Shown one piece after another: positions 1 to 10,002 of a DNA stretch of 64,000 bases; within the stretch, counting starts at the first letter, position 1, and each line of letters opens with the position of its first letter. The notes below the pieces were generated by a model. It saw only the letters and a program-made list of their open reading frames with translations. It made no database searches and was not told the origin of the DNA. Position numbers and translations under genes: made by a program. Location of the stretch: contig NZ_HG322951.1 of the NCBI RefSeq assembly GCF_000455325.1, positions 2,893,700-2,957,699 of the forward strand, in the 5' to 3' direction. The DNA is from Mycolicibacterium septicum DSM 44393 (GTDB taxonomy: Bacteria; Actinomycetota; Actinomycetes; Mycobacteriales; Mycobacteriaceae).

Positions 1-61
1 GGCCGCGCCCGCTCCCGCAGCGCCGGCCGCACCTGCGGCCCCGGCACCGGCGCAGCCATGA
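1..61 (+). CDS. C-terminal tail of a DsbA-like secreted or membrane protein (partial)
   Basis: Only the last 19 codons and the TGA are in the window. They read as an Ala/Pro-rich tail ending in Gln-Pro. The stop (59-61) overlaps the next start as ATGA, which indicates one transcript and coupled translation with the VKOR gene. In M. tuberculosis the gene before the VKOR homologue (Rv2969c) encodes a DsbA-like thioredoxin-fold protein, and a DsbA-VKOR pair makes functional sense. The identity is inferred from synteny only, because no catalytic residues are in view. Confidence 0.5.
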   Translation, partial: AAPAPAAPAAPAAPAPAQP

Positions 62-684
62 CCGACACCGCCGCGTCCGAGCTAGACGAGTCGGGGACCG
101 AGAAGGCCCCGGGAGTGGCCGTCGGCAAGGCCGGGGCGGTCTGGATCCTGATTGCCGGTGTCCTCGGTCTGGCCGCCGCGTTGGCGCTGACGGTCGAGAA
201 GATCGAGCTGCTGATCGATCCGTCCTACGTTCCGACCTGCAGCATCAACCCGGTCATCTCCTGTGGGTCGGTGATGACGACCTGGCAGGCATCGGCCTTC
301 GGATTCCCCAACTCGCTGATCGGGGTGGTCGCCTTCACGGTCACCCTGGTCACCGGTGTGCTGGCCGTGGCGGGTGTTCGGCTGCCCCGGTGGTACTGGT
401 CCGGGTTTGCGGCCGGAACCCTGCTCGGTGCCGTCATGGTGCACTGGCTGATCTTCCAGAGCCTCTACCGCATCGGCGCCCTGTGCCCGTACTGCATGGT
501 GGTGTGGTCGGTGACCATCCCGCTGCTCGTGGTGACGAGCTCCATCGCGCTTCGGCCGCTGCACACCAACGGGGTTGCCCGCGCGATCTATCAGTGGCGG
601 TGGTCGCTGGTGGCGCTCTGGTTCACCTCACTTGTGCTGTTGATCTTGGTGCGTTTCTGGGAATACTGGTCAACGCTGCTGTAA
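58..684 (+). CDS. Vitamin K epoxide reductase (VKOR) family thiol oxidoreductase
   Basis: This is a 208-residue integral membrane protein with about five hydrophobic segments. It has the VKOR cysteine layout: a loop pair at C61 and C69 and the redox-active CPYC at 143-146. In actinobacteria VKOR reoxidises extracytoplasmic DsbA and passes electrons to quinone. It is therefore the DsbB substitute for disulfide formation in exported proteins. The ATG overlaps the stop of the preceding, probably DsbA-like, gene by four bases. It is equivalent to Rv2968c of M. tuberculosis by order. The N-terminal ~24 residues are acidic and hydrophilic and probably cytosolic. Confidence 0.93.
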   Translation: MTDTAASELDESGTEKAPGVAVGKAGAVWILIAGVLGLAAALALTVEKIELLIDPSYVPTCSINPVISCGSVMTTWQASAFGFPNSLIGVVAFTVTLVTGVLAVAGVRLPRWYWSGFAAGTLLGAVMVHWLIFQSLYRIGALCPYCMVVWSVTIPLLVVTSSIALRPLHTNGVARAIYQWRWSLVALWFTSLVLLILVRFWEYWSTLL

Positions 685-718
685 CACTTCCGAAATAACT
701 TGTCGGTTAGGTCTACCC

Positions 719-3700
719 GTGATTTCCAAGCTGTTAGTCGCCAATCGTGGCGAGATCGCGATCCGTGCATTCCGTGCTGCCTATGAGATGGGCATCGCAA
801 CGGTGGCGGTGTATCCGTACGAGGATCGCAATTCGCTGCACCGCCTGAAGGCCGATGAGTCGTATCAGATCGGCGAGATCGGCCATCCGGTACGGGCGTA
901 CCTATCGGTGGACGAGATCATCAGGGTCGCCAGGCATTCCGGCGCGGATGCGGTGTATCCGGGTTACGGCTTCTTGTCGGAGAATCCGGAACTGGCCTCG
1001 GCCTGTGCGGAAGCCGGAATCACCTTTGTGGGGCCCTCGGCGCACGTTCTGGAACTGACCGGCAACAAGGCGCGGGCGATCGCGGCGGCGAAGGCAGCGG
1101 GACTGCCCGTGCTGGCATCCTCGGCGCCGTCGTCGTCGGTGGACGAATTGGTCGCTGCCGCACGGGATATGACGTTCCCGCTGTTCGTCAAGGCGGTGTC
1201 CGGTGGTGGTGGGCGCGGAATGCGCCGCGTCACCGACCCGGAGGCGCTGCCCGAGGCGGTGGAGGCGGCTTCGCGCGAGGCGGAGTCGGCGTTCGGCGAC
1301 CCCGAGGTGTACCTGGAGCAGGCCGTCATCAACCCGCGCCACATCGAGGTGCAGATCCTCGCCGATACGCAGGGCAACGTGATGCACCTGTTCGAGCGGG
1401 ATTGCAGCGTGCAGCGGCGGCACCAGAAGGTGATCGAGCTGGCACCCGCGCCGAATCTGGATCCTGCTCTGCGCGAACAGATTTGCGCGGATGCGGTGGC
1501 CCTGGCCCGCCAGATCGGGTACAGCTGCGCGGGCACCATCGAGTTCCTGCTCGACGAGCGTGGTCATCACGTGTTCATCGAGTGCAATCCACGGATCCAG
1601 GTGGAGCACACGGTGACCGAGGAGATCACCGATGTGGACCTGGTGGGCTCACAGTTGCGGATCGCGGCCGGGGAGAGCCTGGCCGATCTGGGTTTGAGCC
1701 AGGACTCGCTGGTCATTCGCGGGGCGGCCATGCAGTGCCGGATCACGACCGAGGACCCGGCCAACGGATTCCGTCCGGACACCGGCCGGATCACCGCCTA
1801 CCGATCACCCGGTGGCGCCGGTATCCGCCTGGACGGCGGATCCAACCTGGGTGCGGAGATCTCCGCGCACTTCGACTCGATGCTGGTCAAGCTGACCTGT
1901 CGCGGACGGGACTTCTCCACGGCCGTCTCACGGGCCCGCCGTGCCCTGGCCGAGTTCCGCATCCGCGGTGTGTCGACGAACATCCCGTTCCTGCAGGCCG
2001 TGATCGAGGACCCGGATTTCCGTGCCGGACGGGTCACCACCTCGTTCATCGACGACCGCCCGCAGTTGCTGACCGCGCACACCCCTGCCGATCGCGGCAC
2101 CAAGATCTTGAACTACCTGGCCGATATCACCGTGAACAAGCCGAACGGGGAACGGCCGACCGAAGTGTATCCGCAGGACAAACTGCCTGCGCTGGATCTG
2201 TCGTCGGTGCCGGCGCCGGGCTCCAAGCAACGCCTGGTCGAGCTGGGGCCCGAAGGTTTCGCGCGGTGGATGCGGGACAGCAAGGCGGTCGGGGTCACCG
2301 ACACGACGTTCCGTGATGCGCACCAGTCACTGTTGGCCACCCGGTTGCGGTCCACCGGCCTGCTCAAGGTGGCGCCGTATGTGGCCCGGACGATGCCGCA
2401 GCTGCTGTCCATCGAGTGCTGGGGTGGCGCGACTTACGATGTGGCGCTTCGGTTCTTGAAGGAAGATCCGTGGGAGCGGCTGGCCGCCCTGCGGGAGGCG
2501 GTCCCCAACATCTGTCTGCAGATGTTGCTGCGGGGCCGCAATACCGTGGGATACACGCCGTATCCGGAATTGGTGACCTCGGCCTTCGTGGACGAGGCAA
2601 CCCGCACCGGCATTGATATCTTCCGGATCTTCGACGCGCTCAACAACGTCGAGTCGATGCGTCCGGCGATCGATGCGGTCCGCGAGACGGGCACGGCGAT
2701 CGCCGAAGTGGCGATGTCCTACACCGGGGACCTCAGCAACCCCAGCGAGAACCTGTACACGCTGGACTACTACCTGAAGCTGGCCGAGCAGATCGTCGAT
2801 GCGGGTGCGCACGTGCTCGCGATCAAGGACATGGCCGGGTTGTTGCGTCCGCACTCGGCGCACACGCTGGTCTCGGCGTTGCGGTCGCGGTTCGACCTGC
2901 CGGTGCATGTGCACACCCATGACACTCCGGGTGGGCAGCTGGCGACGTACCTGGCGGCGTGGCAGGCCGGGGCGTCGGCGGTGGACGGTGCTGCGGCCCC
3001 GTTGGCCGGCACCACCAGTCAGCCTGCGTTGTCCTCGATCGTGGCCGCCGCCGCGCACACCGAGTACGACACCGGGCTGTCGCTGGACGCGGTCTGCGAT
3101 CTCGAGCCCTACTGGGAGGCGTTGCGCAAGGTCTACGCGCCGTTCGAATCGGGACTGCCTGCCCCGACCGGGCGGGTGTACACCCACGAGATCCCCGGCG
3201 GGCAGTTGAGCAACCTGCGCCAGCAGGCCATCGCCCTGGGGCTGGGGGACCGGTTCGAGGAGATCGAGACCAACTACGCCGCGGCCGATCGGGTACTGGG
3301 CCGGCTGGTCAAGGTGACCCCGTCGAGCAAGGTGGTCGGGGATCTGGCGCTGGCGCTGGTGGGTGCCGGGGTCAGCGCGCAGGAGTTCGCCGCCGATCCG
3401 GCCCGCTACGACATCCCCGACAGCGTGATCGGGTTCCTGCGTGGCGAACTCGGTGATCCTCCTGGCGGATGGCCGGAACCGTTGCGCACCAAGGCGCTTG
3501 AGGGCAGGGAACCGGCCAAGCCGGTCCAGGAGCTCTCGGTCGAGGACGAGGCGCTGCTGGCGGCGCCCGGGCCCAAGCGTCAGGCGGCATTGAACCGGTT
3601 GCTGTTCCCGGCGCCGACCAAGGAGTTCGAGGCGCACCGCGAAACCTACGGCGACACTTCGAGCCTGAGTGCCAACCAGTTCTTCTACGGGCTGCGCTAC

Positions 3701-4102
3701 GGCGAGGAGCATCGCGTCGAGCTCGAGCGCGGTGTGCAGTTGCTGATCGGTCTTGAGGCGATCTCCGACGCCGACGAGCGCGGGATGCGCACGGTGATGT
3801 GCATTCTCAACGGGCAGCTGCGTCCGATCACGGTGCGTGACCGCAGCATCGCCAGTGAGGTCCCGGCGGCGGAGAAAGCTGACCGCAACAACCCGAATCA
3901 TGTCGCGGCCCCGTTCGCGGGTGTGGTCACCGTCGGTGTCGCCGCGGGCGACACCGTGGAGGCGGGCGCGACCATCGCCACCATCGAGGCGATGAAGATG
4001 GAAGCCGCTATCACGGCCCCCAAGGCCGGGACCGTCGAACGTGTCGCGGTGGCTGCCACCGCACAGGTCGAGGGTGGCGACCTGCTGGTGGTAGTGAGCT
4101 GA
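719..4102 (+). CDS. pyc: Pyruvate carboxylase
   Basis: This biotin enzyme carboxylates pyruvate to oxaloacetate for anaplerosis and gluconeogenesis. The 1127-residue single chain is full length for the family. It has an N-terminal ATP-grasp biotin carboxylase (about 1-455, with a glycine-rich GGGGRGMR loop). The carboxyltransferase TIM barrel starts near [10 protein letters not shown] (about 527). A C-terminal biotinyl domain carries AMKME, with the biotinylated Lys at about 1093. Translation starts at GTG 719 ([12 protein letters not shown]), the conserved family start. TTAGGT lies six bases before it, so the message may be leaderless. The gene sits between VKOR and rsmD, as in M. tuberculosis (Rv2967c). 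Confidence 0.97.
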   Translation: MISKLLVANRGEIAIRAFRAAYEMGIATVAVYPYEDRNSLHRLKADESYQIGEIGHPVRAYLSVDEIIRVARHSGADAVYPGYGFLSENPELASACAEAGITFVGPSAHVLELTGNKARAIAAAKAAGLPVLASSAPSSSVDELVAAARDMTFPLFVKAVSGGGGRGMRRVTDPEALPEAVEAASREAESAFGDPEVYLEQAVINPRHIEVQILADTQGNVMHLFERDCSVQRRHQKVIELAPAPNLDPALREQICADAVALARQIGYSCAGTIEFLLDERGHHVFIECNPRIQVEHTVTEEITDVDLVGSQLRIAAGESLADLGLSQDSLVIRGAAMQCRITTEDPANGFRPDTGRITAYRSPGGAGIRLDGGSNLGAEISAHFDSMLVKLTCRGRDFSTAVSRARRALAEFRIRGVSTNIPFLQAVIEDPDFRAGRVTTSFIDDRPQLLTAHTPADRGTKILNYLADITVNKPNGERPTEVYPQDKLPALDLSSVPAPGSKQRLVELGPEGFARWMRDSKAVGVTDTTFRDAHQSLLATRLRSTGLLKVAPYVARTMPQLLSIECWGGATYDVALRFLKEDPWERLAALREAVPNICLQMLLRGRNTVGYTPYPELVTSAFVDEATRTGIDIFRIFDALNNVESMRPAIDAVRETGTAIAEVAMSYTGDLSNPSENLYTLDYYLKLAEQIVDAGAHVLAIKDMAGLLRPHSAHTLVSALRSRFDLPVHVHTHDTPGGQLATYLAAWQAGASAVDGAAAPLAGTTSQPALSSIVAAAAHTEYDTGLSLDAVCDLEPYWEALRKVYAPFESGLPAPTGRVYTHEIPGGQLSNLRQQAIALGLGDRFEEIETNYAAADRVLGRLVKVTPSSKVVGDLALALVGAGVSAQEFAADPARYDIPDSVIGFLRGELGDPPGGWPEPLRTKALEGREPAKPVQELSVEDEALLAAPGPKRQAALNRLLFPAPTKEFEAHRETYGDTSSLSANQFFYGLRYGEEHRVELERGVQLLIGLEAISDADERGMRTVMCILNGQLRPITVRDRSIASEVPAAEKADRNNPNHVAAPFAGVVTVGVAAGDTVEAGATIATIEAMKMEAAITAPKAGTVERVAVAATAQVEGGDLLVVVS

Positions 4103-4653
4103 CCCGCATCATCGCCGGTGCGCTCGGCGGGCGGCGGATTGCGGTGCCCCGCAGCGGCACCCGACCCACCTCCGATCGGGTCAGGGAGGCCGTGTTCAAC
4201 GCGCTGACGGCGCGGCTGGATTTCGCGGGATTGTCCGTGCTGGATCTGTACGCCGGTTCGGGAGCGCTTGGCCTGGAAGCGCTTTCGCGTGGTGCGACCT
4301 CGGCGACCTTTGTCGAGGCCGACGCGCGCGCGGCCGGCGTCATCACCGAGAACATCGCCTCTCTGGGGGTTCGCGGGGCCACGGTGCGCCGCGGCAGTGT
4401 GGACACGGTGTTGGCCGGGGGCACCACGCGGCCGGTGGATCTGGTGTTCGCCGACCCGCCCTACGACCTCGACGACGCTGCGGTAGATGCGATGCTCACG
4501 GTGTTGGCCGACGCCGGGTGGGTGACCGCCGGCAGCGTCGTGCTGGTGGAGCGGCGCGCGTCGAGCCGGCCGGCGAGTTGGCCCGCGGGCTGGGATGAGC
4601 TGAGTACCCGGCGATACGGCGATACCCGCGTCGAACTCGCCGAAGTGGGCTAG
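4099..4653 (+). CDS. rsmD: 16S rRNA (guanine(966)-N2)-methyltransferase RsmD
   Basis: RsmD methylates G966 of 16S rRNA using S-adenosylmethionine. Visible motifs are [19 protein letters not shown] (SAM-binding motif I) and DPPY at about 119-122 (catalytic motif IV). The first ATG/GTG/TTG in frame is GTG 4144, but the family-typical N-terminus [13 protein letters not shown] is encoded upstream of it. It is preceded by CTG at 4099, which overlaps the pyc stop. Starting there gives 184 residues, close to the roughly 188 of the M. tuberculosis protein. I prefer the CTG start; 4144 is the conservative alternative. The gene is cotranscribed with pyc. Confidence 0.9.
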   Translation: MTRIIAGALGGRRIAVPRSGTRPTSDRVREAVFNALTARLDFAGLSVLDLYAGSGALGLEALSRGATSATFVEADARAAGVITENIASLGVRGATVRRGSVDTVLAGGTTRPVDLVFADPPYDLDDAAVDAMLTVLADAGWVTAGSVVLVERRASSRPASWPAGWDELSTRRYGDTRVELAEVG

Positions 4654-4677
4654 CGGATCCGTCGATACGGCGGCCTG

Positions 4678-4683
4678 TACCGT
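4678..4683 (+). promoter_or_regulatory. Putative leaderless -10 box of coaD
   Basis: TACCGT fits the mycobacterial TANNNT -10 motif and ends eight bases before the coaD ATG. No Shine-Dalgarno sequence lies in between, so the transcript probably begins at or just before the start codon. Confidence 0.45.
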
Positions 4684-4691
4684 CGTCACCC

Positions 4692-5168
4692 ATGAGTGGC
4701 GCGGTATGCCCCGGCTCCTTCGACCCGGTGACCCTTGGCCATGTCGACATCTTCGAGCGTGCGGCTGCGCAGTTCGACGAGGTCGTGGTGGCGGTTCTGG
4801 TGAACCCCAACAAGAAGGGCATGTTCGATCTCGACGAGCGCATGGCGATGATCGCCGAGTCGACCACGCACCTGCCGAATCTGCGGGTCGAGTCCGGTCA
4901 GGGCCTGGTGGTCGATTTCGTCAAGACGCGCGGGCTGACCGCGATCGTCAAGGGTCTGCGCACCGGTACGGACTTCGAATACGAGCTGCAGATGGCTCAG
5001 ATGAACAAGCATGTGGCCGGGGTCGACACGTTCTTCGTCGCGACCACCCCGCAGTATTCGTTCGTGTCGTCGTCGTTGGCCAAGGAGGTCGCCTCCCTGG
5101 GCGGCGACGTTTCTGCGCTGCTTCCCGAGCCGGTTAACCGCAGGTTGCAGGCCAAACTGAACGGCTGA
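4692..5168 (+). CDS. coaD: Phosphopantetheine adenylyltransferase
   Basis: CoaD catalyses the fourth step of CoA synthesis, 4'-phosphopantetheine plus ATP to dephospho-CoA. The 158-residue protein has [11 protein letters not shown] at the N-terminus (the TxGH nucleotidyltransferase signature at 14-17) and a [13 protein letters not shown] segment matching the second ISSS motif. Size and motifs are standard for bacterial CoaD (Rv2965c in M. tuberculosis). The next gene is sepIVA with only 110 bases between, whereas in M. tuberculosis the PDIM/phenolic glycolipid locus separates the two. Confidence 0.96.
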   Translation: MSGAVCPGSFDPVTLGHVDIFERAAAQFDEVVVAVLVNPNKKGMFDLDERMAMIAESTTHLPNLRVESGQGLVVDFVKTRGLTAIVKGLRTGTDFEYELQMAQMNKHVAGVDTFFVATTPQYSFVSSSLAKEVASLGGDVSALLPEPVNRRLQAKLNG

Positions 5169-5278
5169 CGCCGGTTGCCGGGCATGGTCCGGCGGCGACA
5201 CACCGATTGTGCTCCCAAGTCACAGGCGTAACACCAGGCACACTGGTTACTAACAACGACGACCTGGAGGGTTTTGCC

Positions 5279-6016
5279 GTGTACCGAGTTTTTGAAGCGC
5301 TCGACGAGCTCGGCGCGATCGTCGAAGAGGCGCGTGGTGTGCCGATGACCGCCGGTTGCGTGGTCCCGCGCGGTGATGTGCTCGAACTGATCGATGACAT
5401 CAAGGACGCGATCCCCGGTGAGCTCGACGATGCCCAGGACGTGCTCGACGCGCGTGATTCGCTGCTGCGCGAGGCCAAGGAACACTCCGAGTCGGTGATG
5501 TCCAAGGTCAATGCCGACGCCGACGGCATGATCAATCACGCCAGGGGTGAGGCCGACCGACTGCTGGCCGACGCCAAGGCGCAGGCCGACCGGATGGTCG
5601 CCGAGGCCCGTCAGCACAGTGAGCGCATGGTCGGCGAGGCGCGTGAGGAGGCGGCGCGGGTCGCGACCGCGGCGAAGCGTGAGTACGACGCGACCACGGG
5701 CCGCGCCAAGGCCGAAGCCGATCGTCTGACCGAAAACGGCAACATCTCCTACGAGAAGGCCGTGCAGGAGGGCATCAAGGAGCAGCAGCGCCTGGTGTCG
5801 CAGACCGAGATCGTCTCGACCGCCACCGCCGAGGCCACCCGGCTCATCGACGCGGCGCACGCCGAGGCCGACCGGCTTCGCGGCGAGTGCGACATCTACG
5901 TCGACAGCAAACTGGCCGAGTTCGAGGACTTCCTCAACGGCACGCTGCGCTCCGTCGGCCGCGGACGTCACCAGCTACGCACGACCGCCGGCACGCACGA
6001 CTACGCCACCCGCTGA
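5279..6016 (+). CDS. sepIVA: Septum-associated DivIVA-like coiled-coil protein SepIVA
   Basis: This 245-residue protein is almost entirely charged and alpha-helical. It has long coiled-coil stretches of repeated ADRL/EAxR units (about 60-220) after a short DivIVA-like N-terminal region. It matches Rv2927c in length and N-terminus (MYRVFEALDELG). Its M. smegmatis homologue is SepIVA, an essential divisome factor at septum and poles. GTG 5279 is chosen because GGAGG (5266-5270) lies eight bases upstream. The open frame extends back to 5207, but that extension lacks this signal. The 110 bases before it hold the promoter region and no gene. Confidence 0.9.
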   Translation: MYRVFEALDELGAIVEEARGVPMTAGCVVPRGDVLELIDDIKDAIPGELDDAQDVLDARDSLLREAKEHSESVMSKVNADADGMINHARGEADRLLADAKAQADRMVAEARQHSERMVGEAREEAARVATAAKREYDATTGRAKAEADRLTENGNISYEKAVQEGIKEQQRLVSQTEIVSTATAEATRLIDAAHAEADRLRGECDIYVDSKLAEFEDFLNGTLRSVGRGRHQLRTTAGTHDYATR

Positions 6017-6071
6017 CGACGTTGCGCAGTTGTCGGTGCGCACTGCGTCGTGGCGTGATCTGACGCCGCCG

Positions 6072-6077
6072 TAGGAT
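6072..6077 (+). promoter_or_regulatory. Putative leaderless -10 box of the YceD gene
   Basis: TAGGAT lies six bases before ATG 6084, with no ribosome binding site. It would drive the yceD-rnc-mutM unit. Confidence 0.5.
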
Positions 6078-6083
6078 CGATGC

Positions 6084-6697
6084 ATGGCGACGCATGCGAA
6101 ATCAGCTGGACGGGGAGGGCCTGAGAGGCGCTTTGATTCCCGATCGCCGCTGGTGATCGATGTCTCCCGACTCGGCCGGCGCCCGGGTTCGTTCCTGGCC
6201 TACCAGGAGACGGTGCCGAGTCCGGTGCGGATCGGCGCCGAGCTGGTCGCCATCGAGAAGGGCGCACCGCTCGACCTCGACCTGCAACTGCAGTCGGTGT
6301 CGGAGGGCGTGCTGGTCAGTGGGACCGTATCGGCCCCCACGGTCGGCGAATGTGCGCGCTGCCTGACCGAACTCACCGGGGACGTCGAGATCGACCTCAC
6401 CGAGCTCTACGCGTACCCCGACAGCACCACCGACGAGACGACCGAGGCCGACGAGATGGGCCGGGTGGGCGCCTCCGGTCATGCCGACACGGTGAACCTG
6501 GAACAGCCGATCATCGACGCTGTCGGATTGGCGTTGCCGTTCTCGCCGCTGTGCCGTCCGGACTGCCCGGGACTGTGCCCCGATTGCGGTGTCGCACTGG
6601 CCACCGCCGAGCCGGGGCACCACCACGACAAGATCGATCCCCGCTGGGCCAAGCTGGCGGCGATGATGCCCGACGACGAGCGCCCCGGCGGCGACGA

Positions 6698-6701
<4 letters not shown>
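6084..6701 (+). CDS. YceD/DUF177 family protein
   Basis: This 205-residue protein belongs to the DUF177 (YceD) family, which in many bacteria is linked to 23S rRNA or rpmF expression. Cysteine pairs are visible in the middle (CARCL) and near the C-terminus (CRPDCPGLCPDC), probably binding metal. It equals Rv2926c by order. The stop overlaps the rnc start (GTGA), so it is coupled to RNase III. Its molecular role here is unknown; an RNA-related role is suggested by family and neighbour. Confidence 0.88.
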
Positions 6702-7399
<698 letters not shown>

Positions 7400-7405
7400 G
7401 TACCG

Positions 7406-8272
7406 ATGCCCGAACTGCCCGAGGTAGAGGTCGTCCGCCGCGGGTTGCAGGAACATGTTGCGGGCAAGACGATTTCAGCGGTACGCGTGCATCATCCGCG
7501 TGCCGTACGCCGCCACGAGGCCGGTCCCGCCGATCTGACCGCGCGACTGCTCGGCGCCCGCATCACCGGAACCGGACGCCGGGGCAAGTATCTCTGGCTG
7601 ACGCTGGGGGAGGACGGCAGCGAGGCCGCGACCGATGCCCTGGTGGTGCATCTGGGGATGAGCGGCCAGATGCTGTTGGGGCCGCTGCGTGACGACCGGC
7701 ATCTGCGGATCGCCGCGCTCCTCGACGACGGCACGGCCCTGAGCTTCGTGGACCAACGGACGTTCGGGGGCTGGCAGCTGGCCGATCTGGTGACGGTCGA
7801 CGGCGCTGCATTGCCTGAGCCTGTCGCTCACATCGCACGCGATCCGCTCGACCCGCTGTTCGATCGAGACAGCGTGGTCACCGTGTTGCGGCGCAAGCAC
7901 TCTGAGATCAAACGTCAGTTGCTCGACCAGACCGTGGTGTCCGGTATCGGCAACATCTACGCCGACGAGGCGCTGTGGCGGACCAAGGTCAACGGCGCCA
8001 GAACCGCCGCGCTGCTGCCGCGCCGCCGGCTGGCCGAGGTGCTCGATGCCGCCGCCGCGGTGATGACCGATGCGCTCAGCCAGGGCGGGACGTCATTCGA
8101 TTCGCTCTATGTGAACGTCAACGGCGAATCCGGTTACTTCGAACGGTCTTTGGACGCCTACGGCCGCGAAGGGGAGCCGTGCCGGCGGTGCGGCGCGGTG
8201 ATGCGCCGCGAGAAGTTCATGAACCGATCGTCGTTCTACTGCCCGAAATGTCAGCCCCGTCCCCGGGGCTGA
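7406..8272 (+). CDS. mutM: Formamidopyrimidine-DNA glycosylase (Fpg/MutM)
   Basis: This base-excision-repair enzyme removes oxidised purines such as 8-oxoguanine and nicks the abasic site. It begins [14 protein letters not shown], which provides the catalytic Pro after Met removal and the conserved Glu. The helix-two-turn-helix contains [13 protein letters not shown]. The protein ends in a zinc finger (CRRC...YCPKC, last ~25 residues). Its 288 residues equal the usual length. It is the last gene of the yceD-rnc-mutM run, and a hairpin overlaps its stop. Confidence 0.97.
   Translation: MPELPEVEVVRRGLQEHVAGKTISAVRVHHPRAVRRHEAGPADLTARLLGARITGTGRRGKYLWLTLGEDGSEAATDALVVHLGMSGQMLLGPLRDDRHLRIAALLDDGTALSFVDQRTFGGWQLADLVTVDGAALPEPVAHIARDPLDPLFDRDSVVTVLRRKHSEIKRQLLDQTVVSGIGNIYADEALWRTKVNGARTAALLPRRRLAEVLDAAAAVMTDALSQGGTSFDSLYVNVNGESGYFERSLDAYGREGEPCRRCGAVMRREKFMNRSSFYCPKCQPRPRG
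8251..8272. terminator. Hairpin at the end of mutM
   Basis: A perfect 8-bp stem (TCAGCCCC / GGGGCTGA) with a six-base loop has the mutM stop codon in its right arm. It lies between convergent genes and lacks a U-tract, which is common for mycobacterial terminators. Confidence 0.5.
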
Positions 8273-8282
8273 CCCGGACGGA

Positions 8283-9125
8283 TCACGGCATGCTGGGCAT
8301 GCCCGGCATATCGGACATGCAGATCTTCCACGATCCGCTTTCCTTGCGCAGGTACAACTTGCCGGGGCCCGCGCTGCTGGAGATGTCGACGACGGCCTTG
8401 CTCCCGTTCACCGTGATCTTGGTGATCTCTGCCGTCCCGCTGGAATCAGTGGTCTTCGGAATGTCGATGGCATCCAGACCGCCGATCTTGTCGAACAGGT
8501 CCTGATCGGCCTGGCAGAAGTAGGGCAGGGCTTCGTTGAGGTCGCTGCTGCTCGACATCACCTCATCGAGGAAATCCCGGACCTCCTGCTCGGCCGCGCT
8601 CTCGCTGGACGACTGTGACGACCCCGCATTGGTGCGGCTGTCCTTCGAATCGCCGCTCAACGCGAAGATGGCGACGCCGCCGACCAGGATCACCACGGCC
8701 AGCACCGCGCCGGCGATCGCGAGCCACTTACCGTTGCCGCTCTTGGGTGGCTGGGGAGCGGGATAGCCGTACGGCTGCTGCGGCGCGCCGTAAGGCTGTT
8801 GGGCTCCATAGGGCGAACCGTAGGGCGGCTGGGGCGCACCGTACGGAGCTCCGTACGGAGACTGGGGCTGCTGGGGCGCGCCGTAGGGCTGCTGAGGTGC
8901 GCCGTAGGGCGAGCCGTAAGGCTGCTCGGGCTGCTGAGGTGCGCCGTAAGGCGAGCCGTAGGGCTGCTGGGGCTGCTGGGGTGCTCCGTAGGGCGAGCCA
9001 TAGGGCTGCTCGGGGTTGGCACCGGTGTTCGGATATCCCTGAGGCCCGCCCGGCTGATACTGCTGCTGCCAGGGCTCGGGGGAGCCTGATGGCGGGGTGG
9101 GCGGATTGCTCGGCGGGTACGTCAC
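8283..9125 (-). CDS. Pro/Gly/Tyr/Gln-repeat membrane protein with a secreted DUF4878-like domain
   Basis: The 280-residue protein has three parts. Residues 1-127 are disordered and built of repeated PYGAPQQP/PYGSPYG units. Residues 134-156 form one transmembrane helix. The remainder is an extracytoplasmic domain with a helical start (LDEVMSSSSDLNEALPYF) and a strand-rich end. That size and pattern resemble DUF4878/NTF2-like domains of actinobacterial membrane proteins. GTG 9125 follows a GAGGAG site. No equivalent sits between the fpg and OsmC genes of M. tuberculosis, so it is an insertion relative to that order. The function is unknown; a cell-envelope role is a guess. Confidence 0.8.
   Translation of the reverse strand: MTYPPSNPPTPPSGSPEPWQQQYQPGGPQGYPNTGANPEQPYGSPYGAPQQPQQPYGSPYGAPQQPEQPYGSPYGAPQQPYGAPQQPQSPYGAPYGAPQPPYGSPYGAQQPYGAPQQPYGYPAPQPPKSGNGKWLAIAGAVLAVVILVGGVAIFALSGDSKDSRTNAGSSQSSSESAAEQEVRDFLDEVMSSSSDLNEALPYFCQADQDLFDKIGGLDAIDIPKTTDSSGTAEITKITVNGSKAVVDISSSAGPGKLYLRKESGSWKICMSDMPGMPSMP
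8763..9008 (-). repeat. Tandem coding repeat for PYGAPQQP-type units
   Basis: Roughly eleven imperfect tandem units of 15-30 bases encode PYGAPQQP and PYGSPYG. The units are near-identical at DNA level, so unit number is likely to vary between strains by slippage. Confidence 0.8.
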
Positions 9126-9263
9126 GGTGCTCCTCGGCGAAGTCGGTCTGCCGAGTCTATCGTCGCTGCATGGTTCACCGCTGTGGTGAACTGGGGCCCC
9201 CGAGCAGGGTGCGCGGCCATCACCGCTGGAATAACCGTGTGTCGCGACGTGTAGAAATACCGC

Positions 9264-9671
9264 ATGACCGAACTTTGGGTTGACCGCACCGGCGTGCGCC
9301 GGTATGTCGGGCGCAGTTCACGCGGCGCAGAGGTACTCGTCGGCAGTGAGGACGTCGAGGGCGTGTTCACCCCGGGTGAGCTGATGAAGATCGCCCTCGC
9401 AGCGTGCAGCGGGATGTCCAGCGATCAGCCACTGCGCCGGCGTCTGGGCGACGACTACCCGGCGACCATCAGGGTGTCCGGGCCGGCGGACCGGGAGCAG
9501 GAGCGCTACCCGTTGCTGGAGGAGAAACTCGAAATCGACCTGTCGGGTCTTTCGGAGTCCGAGGTGGCCAGGCTGTTGACCGTGGTCGAGCGCGCCATCG
9601 ACCAGGTCTGCACGGTGGGCCGCACCCTCAAGTCCGGCACCGAGGTGAAGTTCGAGGTCGCCACTCGATGA
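9264..9671 (+). CDS. OsmC family peroxiredoxin-like protein
   Basis: The 135-residue OsmC/Ohr-type protein has the two family cysteines: one in ALAACSGMSS, the other near the C-terminus in DQVCTVGRTL. OsmC proteins reduce organic hydroperoxides through a Cys pair. It matches Rv2923c by order. A TAGAAA box lies six bases before ATG 9264, so leaderless expression is possible. The stop overlaps the acylphosphatase start. Confidence 0.9.
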   Translation: MTELWVDRTGVRRYVGRSSRGAEVLVGSEDVEGVFTPGELMKIALAACSGMSSDQPLRRRLGDDYPATIRVSGPADREQERYPLLEEKLEIDLSGLSESEVARLLTVVERAIDQVCTVGRTLKSGTEVKFEVATR

Positions 9672-9976
9672 CCGGCCCGGAACTCCCCGCGACCGGGCCC
9701 GACGCCGAAGTGCGTCTGAGCGCCTGGGTGCACGGTCATGTGCAGGGCGTGGGGTTCCGGTGGTGGACCCGGGCACGGGCGCTGGAGCTCGGTCTGACCG
9801 GGTTTGCTTCGAATCGGCCCGACGGCCGGGTGCACGTCGTGGCGCAGGGACCGCGCGTGAAATGTCAGCGATTGCTTGAGCTGCTGCAGAGCGGTGAAAC
9901 CCCAGGGTCGGTGGACAACGTCGTCGCAGATTGGGCGGATGCCGACGCCCCGATGGCGGGGTTCAGCGAACGGTAG
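9668..9976 (+). CDS. acyP: Acylphosphatase
   Basis: This small 102-residue enzyme hydrolyses acyl phosphates. The active-site segment [11 protein letters not shown] supplies the phosphate-binding loop and catalytic Arg. [13 protein letters not shown] supplies the catalytic Asn. ATG 9668 overlaps the preceding TGA by four bases, so I use that start rather than the open frame's longer 5' extension. It corresponds to Rv2922A in M. tuberculosis and precedes smc there too. Confidence 0.94.
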   Translation: MTGPELPATGPDAEVRLSAWVHGHVQGVGFRWWTRARALELGLTGFASNRPDGRVHVVAQGPRVKCQRLLELLQSGETPGSVDNVVADWADADAPMAGFSER

Positions 9977-9988
9977 CCGAGTCGGCGG

Positions 9989-9994
9989 TAGGGT
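9989..9994 (+). promoter_or_regulatory. Putative leaderless -10 box of smc
   Basis: TAGGGT is eight bases before GTG 10003, with no ribosome binding site between. This separates smc transcription from the acyP unit. Confidence 0.5.
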
Positions 9995-10002
9995 TTGACT
10001 CC

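Noticed and set aside
2327..3901. Long minus-strand open frame (524 codons) inside pyc
   Set aside because: It is antisense to strongly conserved pyc motifs, is Arg/Gly/His-rich without domain logic, and has no ribosome site. It is a GC-rich shadow frame, as are the long antisense frames within smc, ffh, mmsA, the aminotransferase and comM.
8763..9008. Tandem repeats as a CRISPR-like array
   Set aside because: The units are contiguous multiples of three, encode a Pro-rich protein in frame and have no spacers.
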